A stretch of 64,000 bases of DNA from NCBI GenBank assembly GCA_022826345.1, contig JAJDVB010000205.1:1-64000 (forward strand). The letters run 5' to 3'. Shown here one piece after another: positions 18,901 through 26,664 of this stretch. Every line of letters begins with the position of its first letter. Within the stretch, counting starts at the first letter, position 1. Origin of the DNA: Alphaproteobacteria bacterium (GTDB taxonomy: Bacteria > Pseudomonadota > Alphaproteobacteria > UBA828). A model generated the notes under the pieces. That model searched no databases. It worked only from the letters and a program-made list of their open reading frames with translations, and was not told the origin of the DNA. The translations under genes and the position numbers were made by a program.

Positions 18901-19195
18901 GCGACACGGACTTCGGCGCAGAGAAGGTGAGGTCCCTGCCGGGGCGGTGCTCGATCTCACCCTCCCTGTTCCTGCGGCCGAGCCTTGTGCCAGAACCGTC
19001 GGGGACTTCGCCTGCGAGGATGCCGGTGAAGACGTCGGGATCGACGGTGCCCTCCAGGCCCAGCGCCTCCGCTCCCTTGCCGAACCAGGCGCTGGCCTGC
19101 CGGTGGGCGGGATCGTCCTTCGCGTAGTACCCGTCTCTTTCATAGTAGGAGACGCCCTGCGCGGGCGAGGCGACGGCGCCGACGGAGACCACCAT
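15998..19195 (-). CDS. MobF-family conjugative relaxase/helicase (TraI/TrwC-like)
   Basis: A 1065-residue relaxase that would nick the transfer origin, stay bound to the strand and unwind it. The N-terminal relaxase domain (about 1-290) has the tyrosine clusters SYYERDGYY (17-24), RDLTFSAPKSVS and the metal-binding histidine motif LDPQLHTHAVIAN. The helicase domain has Walker A GVQGYAGTGKT (about residues 460-470), Walker B VVDEGSLAS, a GDEKQLDAVD motif and the late AWASTVHAFQGRT and YVEISRARHRAEL motifs of RecD/TraI helicases. The last 170 residues are low-complexity Pro/Ala/Arg/Glu. Its ATG shares one base with the stop of the coupling protein gene. No type IV secretion genes are nearby. 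Confidence 0.92.
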   Translation of the reverse strand: MVVSVGAVASPAQGVSYYERDGYYAKDDPAHRQASAWFGKGAEALGLEGTVDPDVFTGILAGEVPDGSGTRLGRRNREGEIEHRPGRDLTFSAPKSVSLAALVGGDERIVGVHDAAVREALAWIEANAAETRMMDPELGRMVRAGDQSIVAATFRHDTSRNLDPQLHTHAVIANMVQGGDRGTPRSGKWRTMANEKLYASKMLIGALYRAELARGLEELGYAVEKTHADGRFEIAGVARPVIDAFSTRRAEIEAAMEARGQGEPASNQRVAERAALMTRSHKRDVDKEALRDTWQRQAADLGFDARNLVDEARHWQAAHRERSLPFAGHDREAEPGRTSDADRAAAWAVAHLSEREAVFARSDLLTATLAWKPGKVTIGEAEAAVERLEKAGTLHAARTPVLGDALTTEKALIDETETIRLMQRGQGRSKPVMRRWIAKPLLHNGRLTEGQKDAVTTILSSKDRVVGVQGYAGTGKTAMLDRARSLAEKSGYRMIGLAPSASATATLAAEAGIRSETLQRFLARNAGVAEGRLTARGEREMRAAFRKTVLVVDEGSLASTVQARDLLRIADRLRIPRVVLVGDEKQLDAVDAGKPFAQLQQAGMKTVVMDDILRQKDPALKEAVRASLAGDVRAAFDRLGDRVAEVKPDNLAGAAAARWLKLSLEERENTGLMAPSHELRQTVNGHIRERLARDGVIHGPALEGERLVSRGYTAAEKMQAANYAQGDVVAFHRAYKSLGVEKGEERRVREVDGARGIVMLEGADGEAVPWRPRQVGASRGAVEVYRSEPIELRAGDRIRWTRNDARLGLVNSHAAEVTAVRGDRVSFLLEDGCKLDLGRHDPQLRHLDHAWASTVHAFQGRTVDNVIAVMEANHPHLTTQKSFYVEISRARHRAELVTDDAKALCDRLEAATGERMSALEGVAAAAELARRTEQARQAQAREAATSREREIERDGLAGEPATMRPPATARSPGTEARPESPTRQPGRTTAPAPARNRVPESRPEAPAHEPERTRRPTPARTPTPEREQPPAPAPKPARAPEPAKAPEPVKERGPKTIEYELELEL

Positions 19196-21414
19196 CAGTA
19201 GAAGTCCTGACTGCCGCGGCGCCGGCGCCTCCCGTCACCGTGTCCCCTGTCGGAGGGTAGAGGCCGTTCGTCTGGTTCCGGAGCCCTGTTGGCGAAGGCG
19301 GCGCTGTCACCGTCAGGATCGGCGCCGGCCGCCCCCCGAGGCGGCCGCTCCGGCCCAATCTGCGCATTGTCATCAGCGTCAGGCGGGGATTCGGCGACAT
19401 GCGTCCCCTCTGCCGGTTCCGGCACGCCGGTTTCACCGCCCTCCCTGGCTTCACCGGGTGGGTCGGCAGCGGCGGGAGCAAGTGCGGACGCTTCGGCGAC
19501 GCCGTCCTGCGCCGCACCGGCGCCTCGTTCGGCCGCCCCCGCCGTCTCAGTTGGGCACTCCGCCATGGCAGCGTGAGGCGTGACGGGTTGCCGCGCGTCC
19601 GGCGCCGGCACAGCGCCATCGCCGGCAGCGTGTGTCACCCGAGCCTGCGGCCCGCCGGCAAGGCTCGGATCGTGGCTGTCGTCCGGCCTCGGCACGAAGC
19701 GCACCGCGACAACGTCCCGCTTCCGGTACTTCAGCCTGATCCGTGCGACCGGCGAGGGGCCGGGAAACTTCAGATAGCCCGACAGGTTCTCAAGACGCGA
19801 TACCTCCGACGGAAGAACCAGCGGACGCTCCTCGCGCCGCGTGCTCAGCGTCACGCCCTCCCGCGGGGTCTCGTAGCTCACGCCCTCCGAGAGGGTCTCG
19901 ACCTCCACCTTGCCCAGGCTCCCCGCCGACCACTCCGACGTATCCTTGTCGGGCGATGCCAACACGACCCGGGTGCCGCACAGCCCCGAGATCGTCTGCG
20001 CAAGGTCGCGCCCGTACAGGTCGCGCAGGGCGGAGAACACCTGGACCCCAAGGACGAAGCAGCCTCCGAACTGCCGGCTCTCCGAAAGGCCGGGCTCGAG
20101 GCTCGGGAGCTGGTGCAGGGTCGGCAGCTCGTCCAGGATCACCCAGGTGCGGCGTGAGTTGGAGCGCGACAGCGAGAGCAGCGAGTTGACCGCGATCTCC
20201 AGCCAGGTGGAGATCAGACCCCGCAGGCTCGCGTGCTGATCGCCCCGCGACGTGAGAAACAGGCAGCCGCCGCTTCCCTCGCGTTCGATCCACTTCCTGA
20301 TGGAGAAGGGGTCGCCCTCGTCGGGCAGCACCTCCATGGCGCCGATGTTGGCGGTGAGCATGGCGCGGACCGAGAGCGCCGTCTTCGGGTTGGCGAGATC
20401 GACGATGGACTGGGTCACGGTGCCCTCCATGGCCGCCGCGAGTTCGCTCAGATCGGTCTTGAGCAGACGGTCCACCAGCACCCTGTTACGTGTCTCTCCC
20501 CGTTGCCAGAGCACGGCCGCGCCATGAGAGAAGAGCTGGCGTGCGGCGGTGATCCAGAACGGATCGGCGGCGTCCTTCTGGCGGGGGATCAGCGCCGCCG
20601 CCATCGTGTCGAAGTCCAGCGCGGTGCGGGCCTCGAGGAAGGGCGACCAGCGCGGCGCGCGGTCGTCGAGGGGATTGAGCAGGACGTCCCGGCGCTTGTC
20701 GAAGAAGGTTTCGGTATAGCTCCCCATCTTGTCGTAGATGACGCAATGCTCGCCCCGGCTGCGGATCTGCTCGACCAGGTCCGAGATCAGCACCGTCTTG
20801 CCCGAGCCCGTGGTCCCGGAGACGATCGTGTGGTGCCTCTCGGCACCCTTCGGCCAGGGGATGCGGGCGATCAGGTAGGGCTGGGCCTCCGCGGGGCGGT
20901 TCCGCAGCAGCAGCCGACGCCGCCATGGCAGGGAGCGGCGCCTCAGCTCCTTCGCGCTTGCCAGCTCGCCGCCCCGCAGGCGCTTGCCGCGCCCCAGCCT
21001 TCGCCCCACCAAGTGCAGCCCGAAGAGGACGGCGGCGGCGAGGCCCGCACAGCCGCCGCCGCCGAGCAGGGCGGCATCGACGGCATCCCCCAGCATGCGA
21101 TCCCGATAGTCGAGGATCACGGGGTGTCTGGTGATGGTGTCGAGGGTCATGACCAGGACGGTTCCATCCAGGTCGCGGATCTTCTTGGTCTTGTCGGGCT
21201 TGAAATCGGCAACCAGCATGAACTCGCTCAGCGCGTAGACGCCGAAGACGTGCCAGTCGTAGTTGGTGTAGTCGCTGGTGGTCTTCCAGATCGCGGCGCC
21301 CAGGCCTGTGAGGATGACGCCGATGCCGATCCACCAGCCGAACCTGAACCATGTGCGGAAGCCCCGGGTAGCAACCCGGAGTCCGCGTCCGGTATCGCCG
21401 CCCACCCCGGTCAT
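19195..21414 (-). CDS. TraD/TrwB-like type IV coupling protein
   Basis: A 739-residue inner-membrane ATPase that hands the relaxase-DNA complex to a secretion channel. The N-terminus has two membrane helices (about 22-42 and 110-130). The AAA domain has Walker A VSGTTGSGKTVL (about residue 200) and Walker B WVILDELPTLH (about 420), with LCGTRVVLASPDKDT and RPLVLPSEVSRLENLSGYL matching the TraD C-terminal core. A long Pro/Ala/Asp-rich tail may contact the relaxase. The start overlaps the upstream HD-like gene by four bases and the stop overlaps the relaxase start, so the three form one transcription unit. Confidence 0.9.
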   Translation of the reverse strand: MTGVGGDTGRGLRVATRGFRTWFRFGWWIGIGVILTGLGAAIWKTTSDYTNYDWHVFGVYALSEFMLVADFKPDKTKKIRDLDGTVLVMTLDTITRHPVILDYRDRMLGDAVDAALLGGGGCAGLAAAVLFGLHLVGRRLGRGKRLRGGELASAKELRRRSLPWRRRLLLRNRPAEAQPYLIARIPWPKGAERHHTIVSGTTGSGKTVLISDLVEQIRSRGEHCVIYDKMGSYTETFFDKRRDVLLNPLDDRAPRWSPFLEARTALDFDTMAAALIPRQKDAADPFWITAARQLFSHGAAVLWQRGETRNRVLVDRLLKTDLSELAAAMEGTVTQSIVDLANPKTALSVRAMLTANIGAMEVLPDEGDPFSIRKWIEREGSGGCLFLTSRGDQHASLRGLISTWLEIAVNSLLSLSRSNSRRTWVILDELPTLHQLPSLEPGLSESRQFGGCFVLGVQVFSALRDLYGRDLAQTISGLCGTRVVLASPDKDTSEWSAGSLGKVEVETLSEGVSYETPREGVTLSTRREERPLVLPSEVSRLENLSGYLKFPGPSPVARIRLKYRKRDVVAVRFVPRPDDSHDPSLAGGPQARVTHAAGDGAVPAPDARQPVTPHAAMAECPTETAGAAERGAGAAQDGVAEASALAPAAADPPGEAREGGETGVPEPAEGTHVAESPPDADDNAQIGPERPPRGAAGADPDGDSAAFANRAPEPDERPLPSDRGHGDGRRRRRGSQDFY

Positions 21415-22088
21415 TGCGAAGCCTCCACGGCGGCAGATGCCGGAGCGCCGGTTGTATCGCTCCCGGCGTGGGTATCTCCAGCAGTAGAAGAGCCGGCCAG
21501 CTCCCTGAACCGCGCGAGCCAGCGCTCCGCCGCCGCCTCGGGCGCCATGGGCCGGATGGTGCGGCGTAGCGGAGGAAAGGGCGTCCTGGCGCCGTCCACA
21601 CCGAGATCGCGTCTTTCCGCAGCGTCGGTCATTCTGGCGACGAAGCGGAGCACCTCGCTCCAGTCTTCCGGCAGCTGCGGATCGAGGCCTGCGGCCTCGC
21701 GCACCGCCCTGTCGACAGCGGCTCCCAGCGCCTTGGCACGTGCCGCTGCCTTGGCCGATGCGGGGACATCCCCCTTTTCGTCGCCGAGCCAGGCGACACG
21801 CGCGGGAACGAGAAGTGCGTGGAGCGCCAGGCAGCGCCGGTCCTCGCCGGCGATGCCCTCCAGCGCCTCGATTTCCTCGGGCATGGTGAGCGCGTGCTGG
21901 GCGAGCGAGAGGAAGCGCCGCGTCCGTCCGCCCCAGCGGCAGGTGTTGGCCAGCACATGGGCGATCGCCTCGATATCCACGTCGATGTTCTCGCCAAGCG
22001 CCGGATCGCCGGGCCAGCGAGGCGGCGGCGACTGCTTCGATCGCGAGCGCCGGCGGCGGCGCTTGACGGGGGATACTTGGTCGGTCAT
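21411..22088 (-). CDS. Degenerate HD-domain phosphohydrolase-like protein
   Basis: A 225-residue protein with a basic N-terminal stretch (KRRRRRSRSK) and then the pattern of small YfbR-like HD hydrolases: DIEAIAHVLANTCRWGG, LSLAQHALTMPEE and LALHALLVPARVAWLGDE. In active members the third segment reads roughly L-L-H-D-A-x-E-A-x-x-G-D, where the His-Asp pair binds metal. Here Val94-Pro95 stand in its place, so metal-dependent hydrolysis is probably lost although His65, His90 and the LGDE remain. It is the first gene of the coupling protein-relaxase operon and overlaps the coupling gene as ATGA. The role may be structural or regulatory. Confidence 0.65.
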   Translation of the reverse strand: MTDQVSPVKRRRRRSRSKQSPPPRWPGDPALGENIDVDIEAIAHVLANTCRWGGRTRRFLSLAQHALTMPEEIEALEGIAGEDRRCLALHALLVPARVAWLGDEKGDVPASAKAAARAKALGAAVDRAVREAAGLDPQLPEDWSEVLRFVARMTDAAERRDLGVDGARTPFPPLRRTIRPMAPEAAAERWLARFRELAGSSTAGDTHAGSDTTGAPASAAVEASQ

Positions 22089-22127
22089 CGTCTCGATCCT
22101 CGTGAAGTACCTTCAGTGCTGTTGCTC

Positions 22128-22158
22128 ATCGGGGGCCGACTCAGGATCGGCCCCCGAT
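22128..22158. other. Perfect 12-bp stem-loop upstream of the mobilisation operon
   Basis: ATCGGGGGCCGA (22128-22139) and TCGGCCCCCGAT (22147-22158) pair perfectly around a 7-base loop. It lies 40 bp upstream of the HD-like gene start, between two minus-strand genes. No T-run follows on the minus strand, so an attenuator, a protein site or part of oriT are as likely as a simple terminator. Confidence 0.7.
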
Positions 22159-22191
22159 GTCGTTTCGGCGGGAATGACTGAATTCGGGAAA

Positions 22192-22223
22192 GCCGGCACG
22201 GAGGCGCAAGCCGCCGTGCCGGC
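22192..22223. other. Second strong stem-loop in the same gap
   Basis: GCCGGCACGG (22192-22201) pairs with CCGTGCCGGC (22214-22223), and the stem continues inside after one mismatch (GGC/GCC around GCAA). It lies 34 bp from the first hairpin in the 209-bp gap ahead of the relaxase operon. Confidence 0.65.
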
Positions 22224-22297
22224 AACCCGTCAATCGCCCGTTGCCGATCCAGCCGATGCTGCCGGCGACCGGGCCCGCGAGAACGGCCCCGGCACCG

Positions 22298-22612
22298 TCA
22301 TCGCCGCCCCCGGTCCGATGCTTCACCGGCCTCGCACCGGAGCTCCGCCCACAGACCCTTGAAGATCTTGAATGTGAGCGCCCCCAATGCGAGCAACAGC
22401 GACACGCAGAGCGTGAGCATCAGCACGACGACAAGGGTTTCGATCTCGCAGGTGCTCCGGGAAGAAAACTCCGCCGCGGTTCCCGACAGGGTCTCTTCAT
22501 ATTCCAACGGCAGGGGCGGGGACGTCTCCGCGTATGCCGGGGCGGCCTGCGGCATATCCGGCGCAGGCTCCCCGGTCTGCCTGCCCAGCGGCAGACCGGC
22601 GCCGACCGTCAT
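22298..22612 (-). CDS. Small single-pass membrane protein
   Basis: A 104-residue protein with a Pro/Glu-rich N-terminal half, one hydrophobic segment (about residues 59-83: LVVVLMLTLCVSLLLALGALTF) and a short basic cytoplasmic tail. I do not recognise a family. Its ATG overlaps the stop of the AlpA-like gene (ATGA), so the two are co-translated. Its position next to the mobilisation operon suggests a role in transfer, but nothing in the sequence proves it. Confidence 0.6.
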   Translation of the reverse strand: MTVGAGLPLGRQTGEPAPDMPQAAPAYAETSPPLPLEYEETLSGTAAEFSSRSTCEIETLVVVLMLTLCVSLLLALGALTFKIFKGLWAELRCEAGEASDRGRR

Positions 22613-22899
22613 CGCCGTACCCTCCCGGAGCCGTCGGCGCCGTCATCGTCGTCGTCCTCGTCATTCTCCTCGTCCCCGTCTTTCGGGACCGGGGTCTGCA
22701 GCCCGTCGTCGGAGGTCGAACGCCTGCGCCGCTTCGACGCCCACTTGAGGACGTCGGACAGCAGATAGCGCACGACGCCATCGAGGTCGTAGTAAGGCGG
22801 ACCCCCACCGCGGGAGCGGTAGCTCTCCAGCGTGCGATGGCTCAGGCCCAGGTATTCCGCCACCCTCTTGGTGGATATGAACTGAGTTTTCTCGTCCAT
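22609..22899 (-). CDS. AlpA/excisionase-like helix-turn-helix protein
   Basis: A 96-residue protein whose first 60 residues form a MerR/excisionase-like winged helix: FISTKRVAEYLGLSHRTLESYRSRGGGPPYYDLDGVVRYLLSDVLKWA. Such proteins act as AlpA-type regulators or as recombination directionality factors for a nearby integrase. A highly acidic Asp/Glu tail follows. The ATG at 22899 is preceded by GGAG six to nine bases upstream, which decides the start. The stop overlaps the membrane protein gene. With an intact integrase one kilobase upstream, an excision or regulatory role for the element is plausible. Confidence 0.8.
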   Translation of the reverse strand: MDEKTQFISTKRVAEYLGLSHRTLESYRSRGGGPPYYDLDGVVRYLLSDVLKWASKRRRRSTSDDGLQTPVPKDGDEENDEDDDDDGADGSGRVRR

Positions 22900-23279
22900 T
22901 TCTTTCTCCCATGTGTCCTGTCGCATCGACCGCAACAGGCGTGACGCCGTCCCCGACCGAGGCCCGCACCTGATTCCACCGCGCTCGCGGTGTTCGCCAT
23001 CAAGGCACTCATCTCTTGGTCGGTGCCGGGCGTCGGGGACCGTCCCCGTCCCAGCCTGAGCACGAAGCCGGGACCGCTCATTGCCCTCTCGCCGAACCTT
23101 TGCGGCTCGATGCCGGTCTCCTCGAGGAGGGCATCGACCTCCCGCAGGAAGCGGGCGCCGATGGGCCCAGGTTCGTGGAAACCGGCACCGTGTCGGCAGT
23201 GCCGGGGCGCACGTCCGAACCCCGGCCGAGGCAGCCAGGGAAGGACGCGTCGCCGGGCGCAGCGCTGCCGAGGCCGCAA
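22842..23279 (-). other. Possible small regulator gene or remnant
   Basis: One minus-strand frame reads GARFLREVDALLEETGIEPQRFGERAMSGPGF...MSALM across about 22985-23165. This resembles small HTH-type proteins of the 'FL..V..FL..TG..PT.FG..A..DP.FV..LR.GR.P' kind that occur in similar islands. The frame runs on to 22842, overlapping the AlpA-like start by 58 bases, and lacks an obvious ribosome binding site. It may be a frameshifted or misread gene. Confidence 0.3.
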
Positions 23280-23892
23280 CGCGAGAGATGATCGAGAGCG
23301 ATGTGCATCTCGATGCTGTGCGCCTCGGTGCCGTCAATCGACGCCTGACGGCTGCTTCGGGTAACGCGGTCGATGTGGAGTGATGTGCCCATGGGGAGAA
23401 CATATGGGCAACATTTCTATTTATGCAATTGTATGGAATCGGAGATTGGATGTAGCATTAGGCATAAAGCGACGACATAAGGTGTCAGGAGTACTCAGGA
23501 GTACCATCCGGTACGACGATCAACTTTTTGTGATCCCGGCACGGCCCTTTTGGGCGCAAGACTTCGCCGCCATCGGCTGCAACCGGTACAGGGTCGGCGG
23601 TTAGGCGGAATTCCGAAGGCGGACGTCTGCCGCTGCAGACATCGCGATGCACGTTGAACTCCTCAATGGCGAATCCGAACAACCGCGCCACGAAGCACGG
23701 CGCTCGCGGGGGCAGGTTGTCCATCGCGACCCTGTCGCCAAGCTCAAGGGGCGACGGCACCGGCAGATGCTCGGCACGGGTAAGGCGGCGTCATGCACGG
23801 CGCCGTTATTCGCCAGGCATCTCTCTCGTCACGCGCGCCGATCCAGCCATGAGATATCGAGAACGGTGAAGAACGAAGTCAGCCGGCACAAA
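23280..23892. other. Intergenic region between regulator and integrase
   Basis: About 600 bp without a supported gene. From 23400 to 23540 it is clearly more A/T-rich than its surroundings and contains a perfect 10-bp tandem repeat, TCAGGAGTAC at 23485-23494 and 23495-23504. This is a reasonable place for promoters, integrase-linked control sites or a transfer origin, but no motif settles it. Confidence 0.45.
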
Positions 23893-25062
23893 CTAACCTG
23901 CGACCTCGGCGATCCTGCTCGCGATCCGGTTGGCGGCCGCCTTCACGGGGTCGTTGGCCAGGTGCGCATAGCGCGAGGTCGTCGTCACCCTGTTGTGCCC
24001 AAGGAGCTTGCCGATCATCGGAAGCCCTTCACCGACCAGCAGGCCGCCACTGGCAAAGGAATGCCTGAGGTCGTGGATTCGCAGATTCTCGATCCCGGCC
24101 CGGTCGAGAATGCGGCGCCACGAGTCGTGCAGGTAGGCGATATGCTTGCCACCCCTGATGCCCGGCAACACCCACGGACTGCCGTCTGCGCGCGGGATGC
24201 CCCGCAGCACTGCGATCGCCGGATCGCCCAGGTGCACCACCTTCGATCCGGTCTTGCTCTCCGGCAACCTGAGCTCGCCTGCCTCAAGATCGACGTGCTC
24301 CCACCGAAGGCTCATGATCTCCCCGCTCCGGCACCCGGTCAGCATCAGCAAGCGTATCGCGGCGATCGCCACCGGGGAGACGAAGCCCTCATCCTCCGCG
24401 TCCCGCAGCGCGGCGCCGAGGCGGCGGTACTCGTCGTCCGAGAGAAACCGCTCGCGCTTGTGCTCCGGATACTTCTTGACGTGCCGGCACGGATTGACGC
24501 CCTCGGGCCGCATCTCCCAGACCTCGGCGAGGGTCAGCATGCGCGAGAGCACGCTCAGCGTCCGGTTGGCATGGCCGGGGACGTCGCGCATCTCGTGGTG
24601 AAGAGCGGCGACGTCGTTCTTGCCGAGATTGCCGACCCGGCGCTTACCAAGCCGGGGAAGGATGCGGTTGTCGATGATCTTGCGGTAGAGCCGCGCGGTG
24701 CCGGGCTTCAGATGGGCAGGGGCGTACTCGTCCATGAAGCGCTTGGCGAGGTCCGCCACGGTGGCGCCCTTCTTGCCACGAGGGATCTTCCCTTCGAGAT
24801 CGCGGCCTGTCTTCGCGAGGGTGACGATTTCTGCTGCCTTTGCCCGCGCGGCGGCAGGAGTGATGGGGCCGTGGGGTCCGATGGTGTCTTTGACGGATCG
24901 CCCCTCGTGTCGATACTTGACGATGTAGACCTTTCGCCCGGTGGGATGGACGCGGACACCGAAGCCCGTGATTGCGTCGTCCCAGAGGATGCGTTCCCGC
25001 TCTGCTGGGACGAGTGCGTCGACGGTTCTCTTGGTGATTTTGGGCAAGGCGGTTTTCCTCAT
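23893..25062 (-). CDS. Intact tyrosine recombinase (integrase) of the element
   Basis: A 389-residue integrase of the P4/ICE type. It has an N-terminal arm-binding region (ALPKITKRTVDAL, ITGFGVRVHPTGRKVYIVKYRHEG), a core-binding SAM-like domain (about 95-185) and a catalytic domain with all key residues: TGCRSGEIMSLRWEHVD (Arg), HDLRHSFAS (His and Arg), LLGHNRVTTTSRYAHL (His and the Tyr nucleophile). I chose the ATG at 25062 (MRKTALPKI) because it matches the usual N-terminus; an upstream ATG at 25134 would add an unconvincing leader. It marks the right-hand end of the island and faces inward, as in many integrative elements. Confidence 0.9.
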   Translation of the reverse strand: MRKTALPKITKRTVDALVPAERERILWDDAITGFGVRVHPTGRKVYIVKYRHEGRSVKDTIGPHGPITPAAARAKAAEIVTLAKTGRDLEGKIPRGKKGATVADLAKRFMDEYAPAHLKPGTARLYRKIIDNRILPRLGKRRVGNLGKNDVAALHHEMRDVPGHANRTLSVLSRMLTLAEVWEMRPEGVNPCRHVKKYPEHKRERFLSDDEYRRLGAALRDAEDEGFVSPVAIAAIRLLMLTGCRSGEIMSLRWEHVDLEAGELRLPESKTGSKVVHLGDPAIAVLRGIPRADGSPWVLPGIRGGKHIAYLHDSWRRILDRAGIENLRIHDLRHSFASGGLLVGEGLPMIGKLLGHNRVTTTSRYAHLANDPVKAAANRIASRIAEVAG

Positions 25063-25318
25063 CGTCCTATCCGGGTACCGGATAGGCACTTCCAGGGAAC
25101 GAACCGAAGCATATGATAGCGTGCTTCCGTCCACAAGAGAATTTTCCTAATATTCTGACATTATGGCATTATCGTATCTCACCGTATCTCTCTCGCCTCC
25201 TGCCTCCGATATCTCAATACTATGGTGCGGTGCACAGGGGGCGTTGAGGTCGCAATGATCGGGGCATGATGAACGCCCGATACTCCGCCCCTCTTCCCAT
25301 CCATGAGAGCTTTACCTG

Positions 25319-26560
25319 ATGCCGGCCAAGGCTCTGGCCGGGCGGCTCCGCCGGCTCCTCCCTCCCTCTCGCGCCAGCGTGCCGGCGGGGCCACACTTCG
25401 GCGAGGTCGCCGCCGCCAGCATCGCAGGCCGCCTCCAACCCTACATCGGCGAGCTGCCGCTCAACCCGCGCCAGCCCTCCCGCTACGCCGAGCGCTACCG
25501 CGACGAAGGGCACGCGCTCCGCATCTATCGCGACATCCTGCGGGACGAGCGCTGCCAGGCTGCACTCGACCAGCGCCTCGATGCCGCCATCGCGCGGCCC
25601 TGGACCGTCGAGCCCGGCGGCGATGGGCCGGACGACCGCGCCGCGGCCGACGACCTCGCCCGCCAGCTCGAAGGCGTGGGCTTCGACGCCGTCAGCCGCC
25701 AGCTCCTGCACGGGGTCTGGTACGGCTACGCCATCGCCGAGGCGCTCTGGACCCGCGCGGGCGACCGGGTGGTGCTCGACCGCCTCCTGGTGCGCGCGCC
25801 CGACCGCTTCCGCTGGTCGGCGGAGGGTGAGCCGCTGCTCCGCACCGACGCTCACCCTCTGGGCGAGCCGCTGCCGGCGGGCAAGTTCGTGATCCTGCGC
25901 CGCCCCGGCGAGCACGGCGACCTGCCCCACGGGCCGGGCCTCGCGCGCTGGTGCTTCTGGCCGGTCTGGCTCAAGCGTCACGGGCTCAAGTTCTGGTCCG
26001 TCGCGCTGGAGAAGTTCGGCGCGCCCGGCGTCAAGGGCACGTATCCGAGGAACGCGAGCGCCGAGCAGAAGGCCGACCTGCTCGACCTGGTGCAGTCCTT
26101 CGCCACCAGCCTCGGCGTCATCCTGCCCGAGGGCCAGGAGATCGAGATCGTCGAGAGCGCGCGTCGTGCCGGCGGCGACTTCCAGGCCTTCGTCGCCTAC
26201 CTCGACCGCGCCATCGCGACCACGATCCTCGGGCAGTCTGCCACCACCGACATGGGGCCCTGGCGCGGCACCGCCGAGGTGCAGCGCGACGTGCGCGACG
26301 AGACCGTCGCGGCCGATTGCCGCCTGCTCGACGATGCGCTGGGCGGCACCGTCGCCCGTTGGCTCACCGCATGGAATTTTCCGGGCGCGGCGACGCCCCG
26401 CATCCGACGCGACGCATCACCGCCGAAAGATCTCGACGCCCGCGCCCGCCGCGAGGCCGTCATCGCCAGCACCAGCGGCCTGCGTCCCACCCGATCCCAC
26501 ATCGAGCGCACGTTCGGCGGGGAGTGGGAGGCGACTCCCCCAACATCGGAAGAGACGTAA
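25319..26560 (+). CDS. DUF935 phage portal protein (Mu gp29-like), orphan
   Basis: A 413-residue protein of the DUF935 family, the portal protein of Mu-like phages through which DNA enters the capsid. Recognisable stretches are YRDILRDERCQAALDQRLDAAIARPWTVEPGG, GVWYGYAIAEALW, VRAPDRFRW, GKFVILRRPG, WLKRHGLKFWSVALEKFGAPGVKGTYP and the late AIATTILGQSATTD. It is slightly shorter than the roughly 450-520 residues I expect. No other phage structural gene is present on either side, so this is a prophage scrap or a gene captured by an island. The frame is intact and has normal high-GC codon use. Confidence 0.85.
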   Translation: MPAKALAGRLRRLLPPSRASVPAGPHFGEVAAASIAGRLQPYIGELPLNPRQPSRYAERYRDEGHALRIYRDILRDERCQAALDQRLDAAIARPWTVEPGGDGPDDRAAADDLARQLEGVGFDAVSRQLLHGVWYGYAIAEALWTRAGDRVVLDRLLVRAPDRFRWSAEGEPLLRTDAHPLGEPLPAGKFVILRRPGEHGDLPHGPGLARWCFWPVWLKRHGLKFWSVALEKFGAPGVKGTYPRNASAEQKADLLDLVQSFATSLGVILPEGQEIEIVESARRAGGDFQAFVAYLDRAIATTILGQSATTDMGPWRGTAEVQRDVRDETVAADCRLLDDALGGTVARWLTAWNFPGAATPRIRRDASPPKDLDARARREAVIASTSGLRPTRSHIERTFGGEWEATPPTSEET

Positions 26561-26568
26561 GGGGAGAG

Positions 26569-26663
26569 CGCCGGGCCGAACTCAAGCCTCCGCGCATTCC
26601 AGCAAGAGAGCCTTGGCCTCGACGGACTGGCCCGCCGCCACGTGCAGGGCCGCGACGGTCCCC
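26569..26663 (-). pseudogene. Duplicated 3' end of the pyruvate carboxylase gene
   Basis: This 95-bp stretch is a diverged copy of 27293-27387. On the minus strand it encodes GTVAALHVAAGQSVEAK, then ALLLECAEA and a stop, against GTVAALHVAAGQSVEAK and DLLLEYAEA at the real end of pyruvate carboxylase. The similarity continues past the stop codon. The toxin-antitoxin module lies between the two copies, so this is either the displaced original tail or one arm of an attachment-site-like duplication. Confidence 0.85.
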
Positions 26664-26664
26664 A

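Noticed and set aside
23380..23604. A 74-codon plus-strand open frame in the low-GC gap next to the integrase
   Set aside because: It has no family features and crosses a short tandem repeat, and its composition differs from coding neighbours. It is treated as non-coding.
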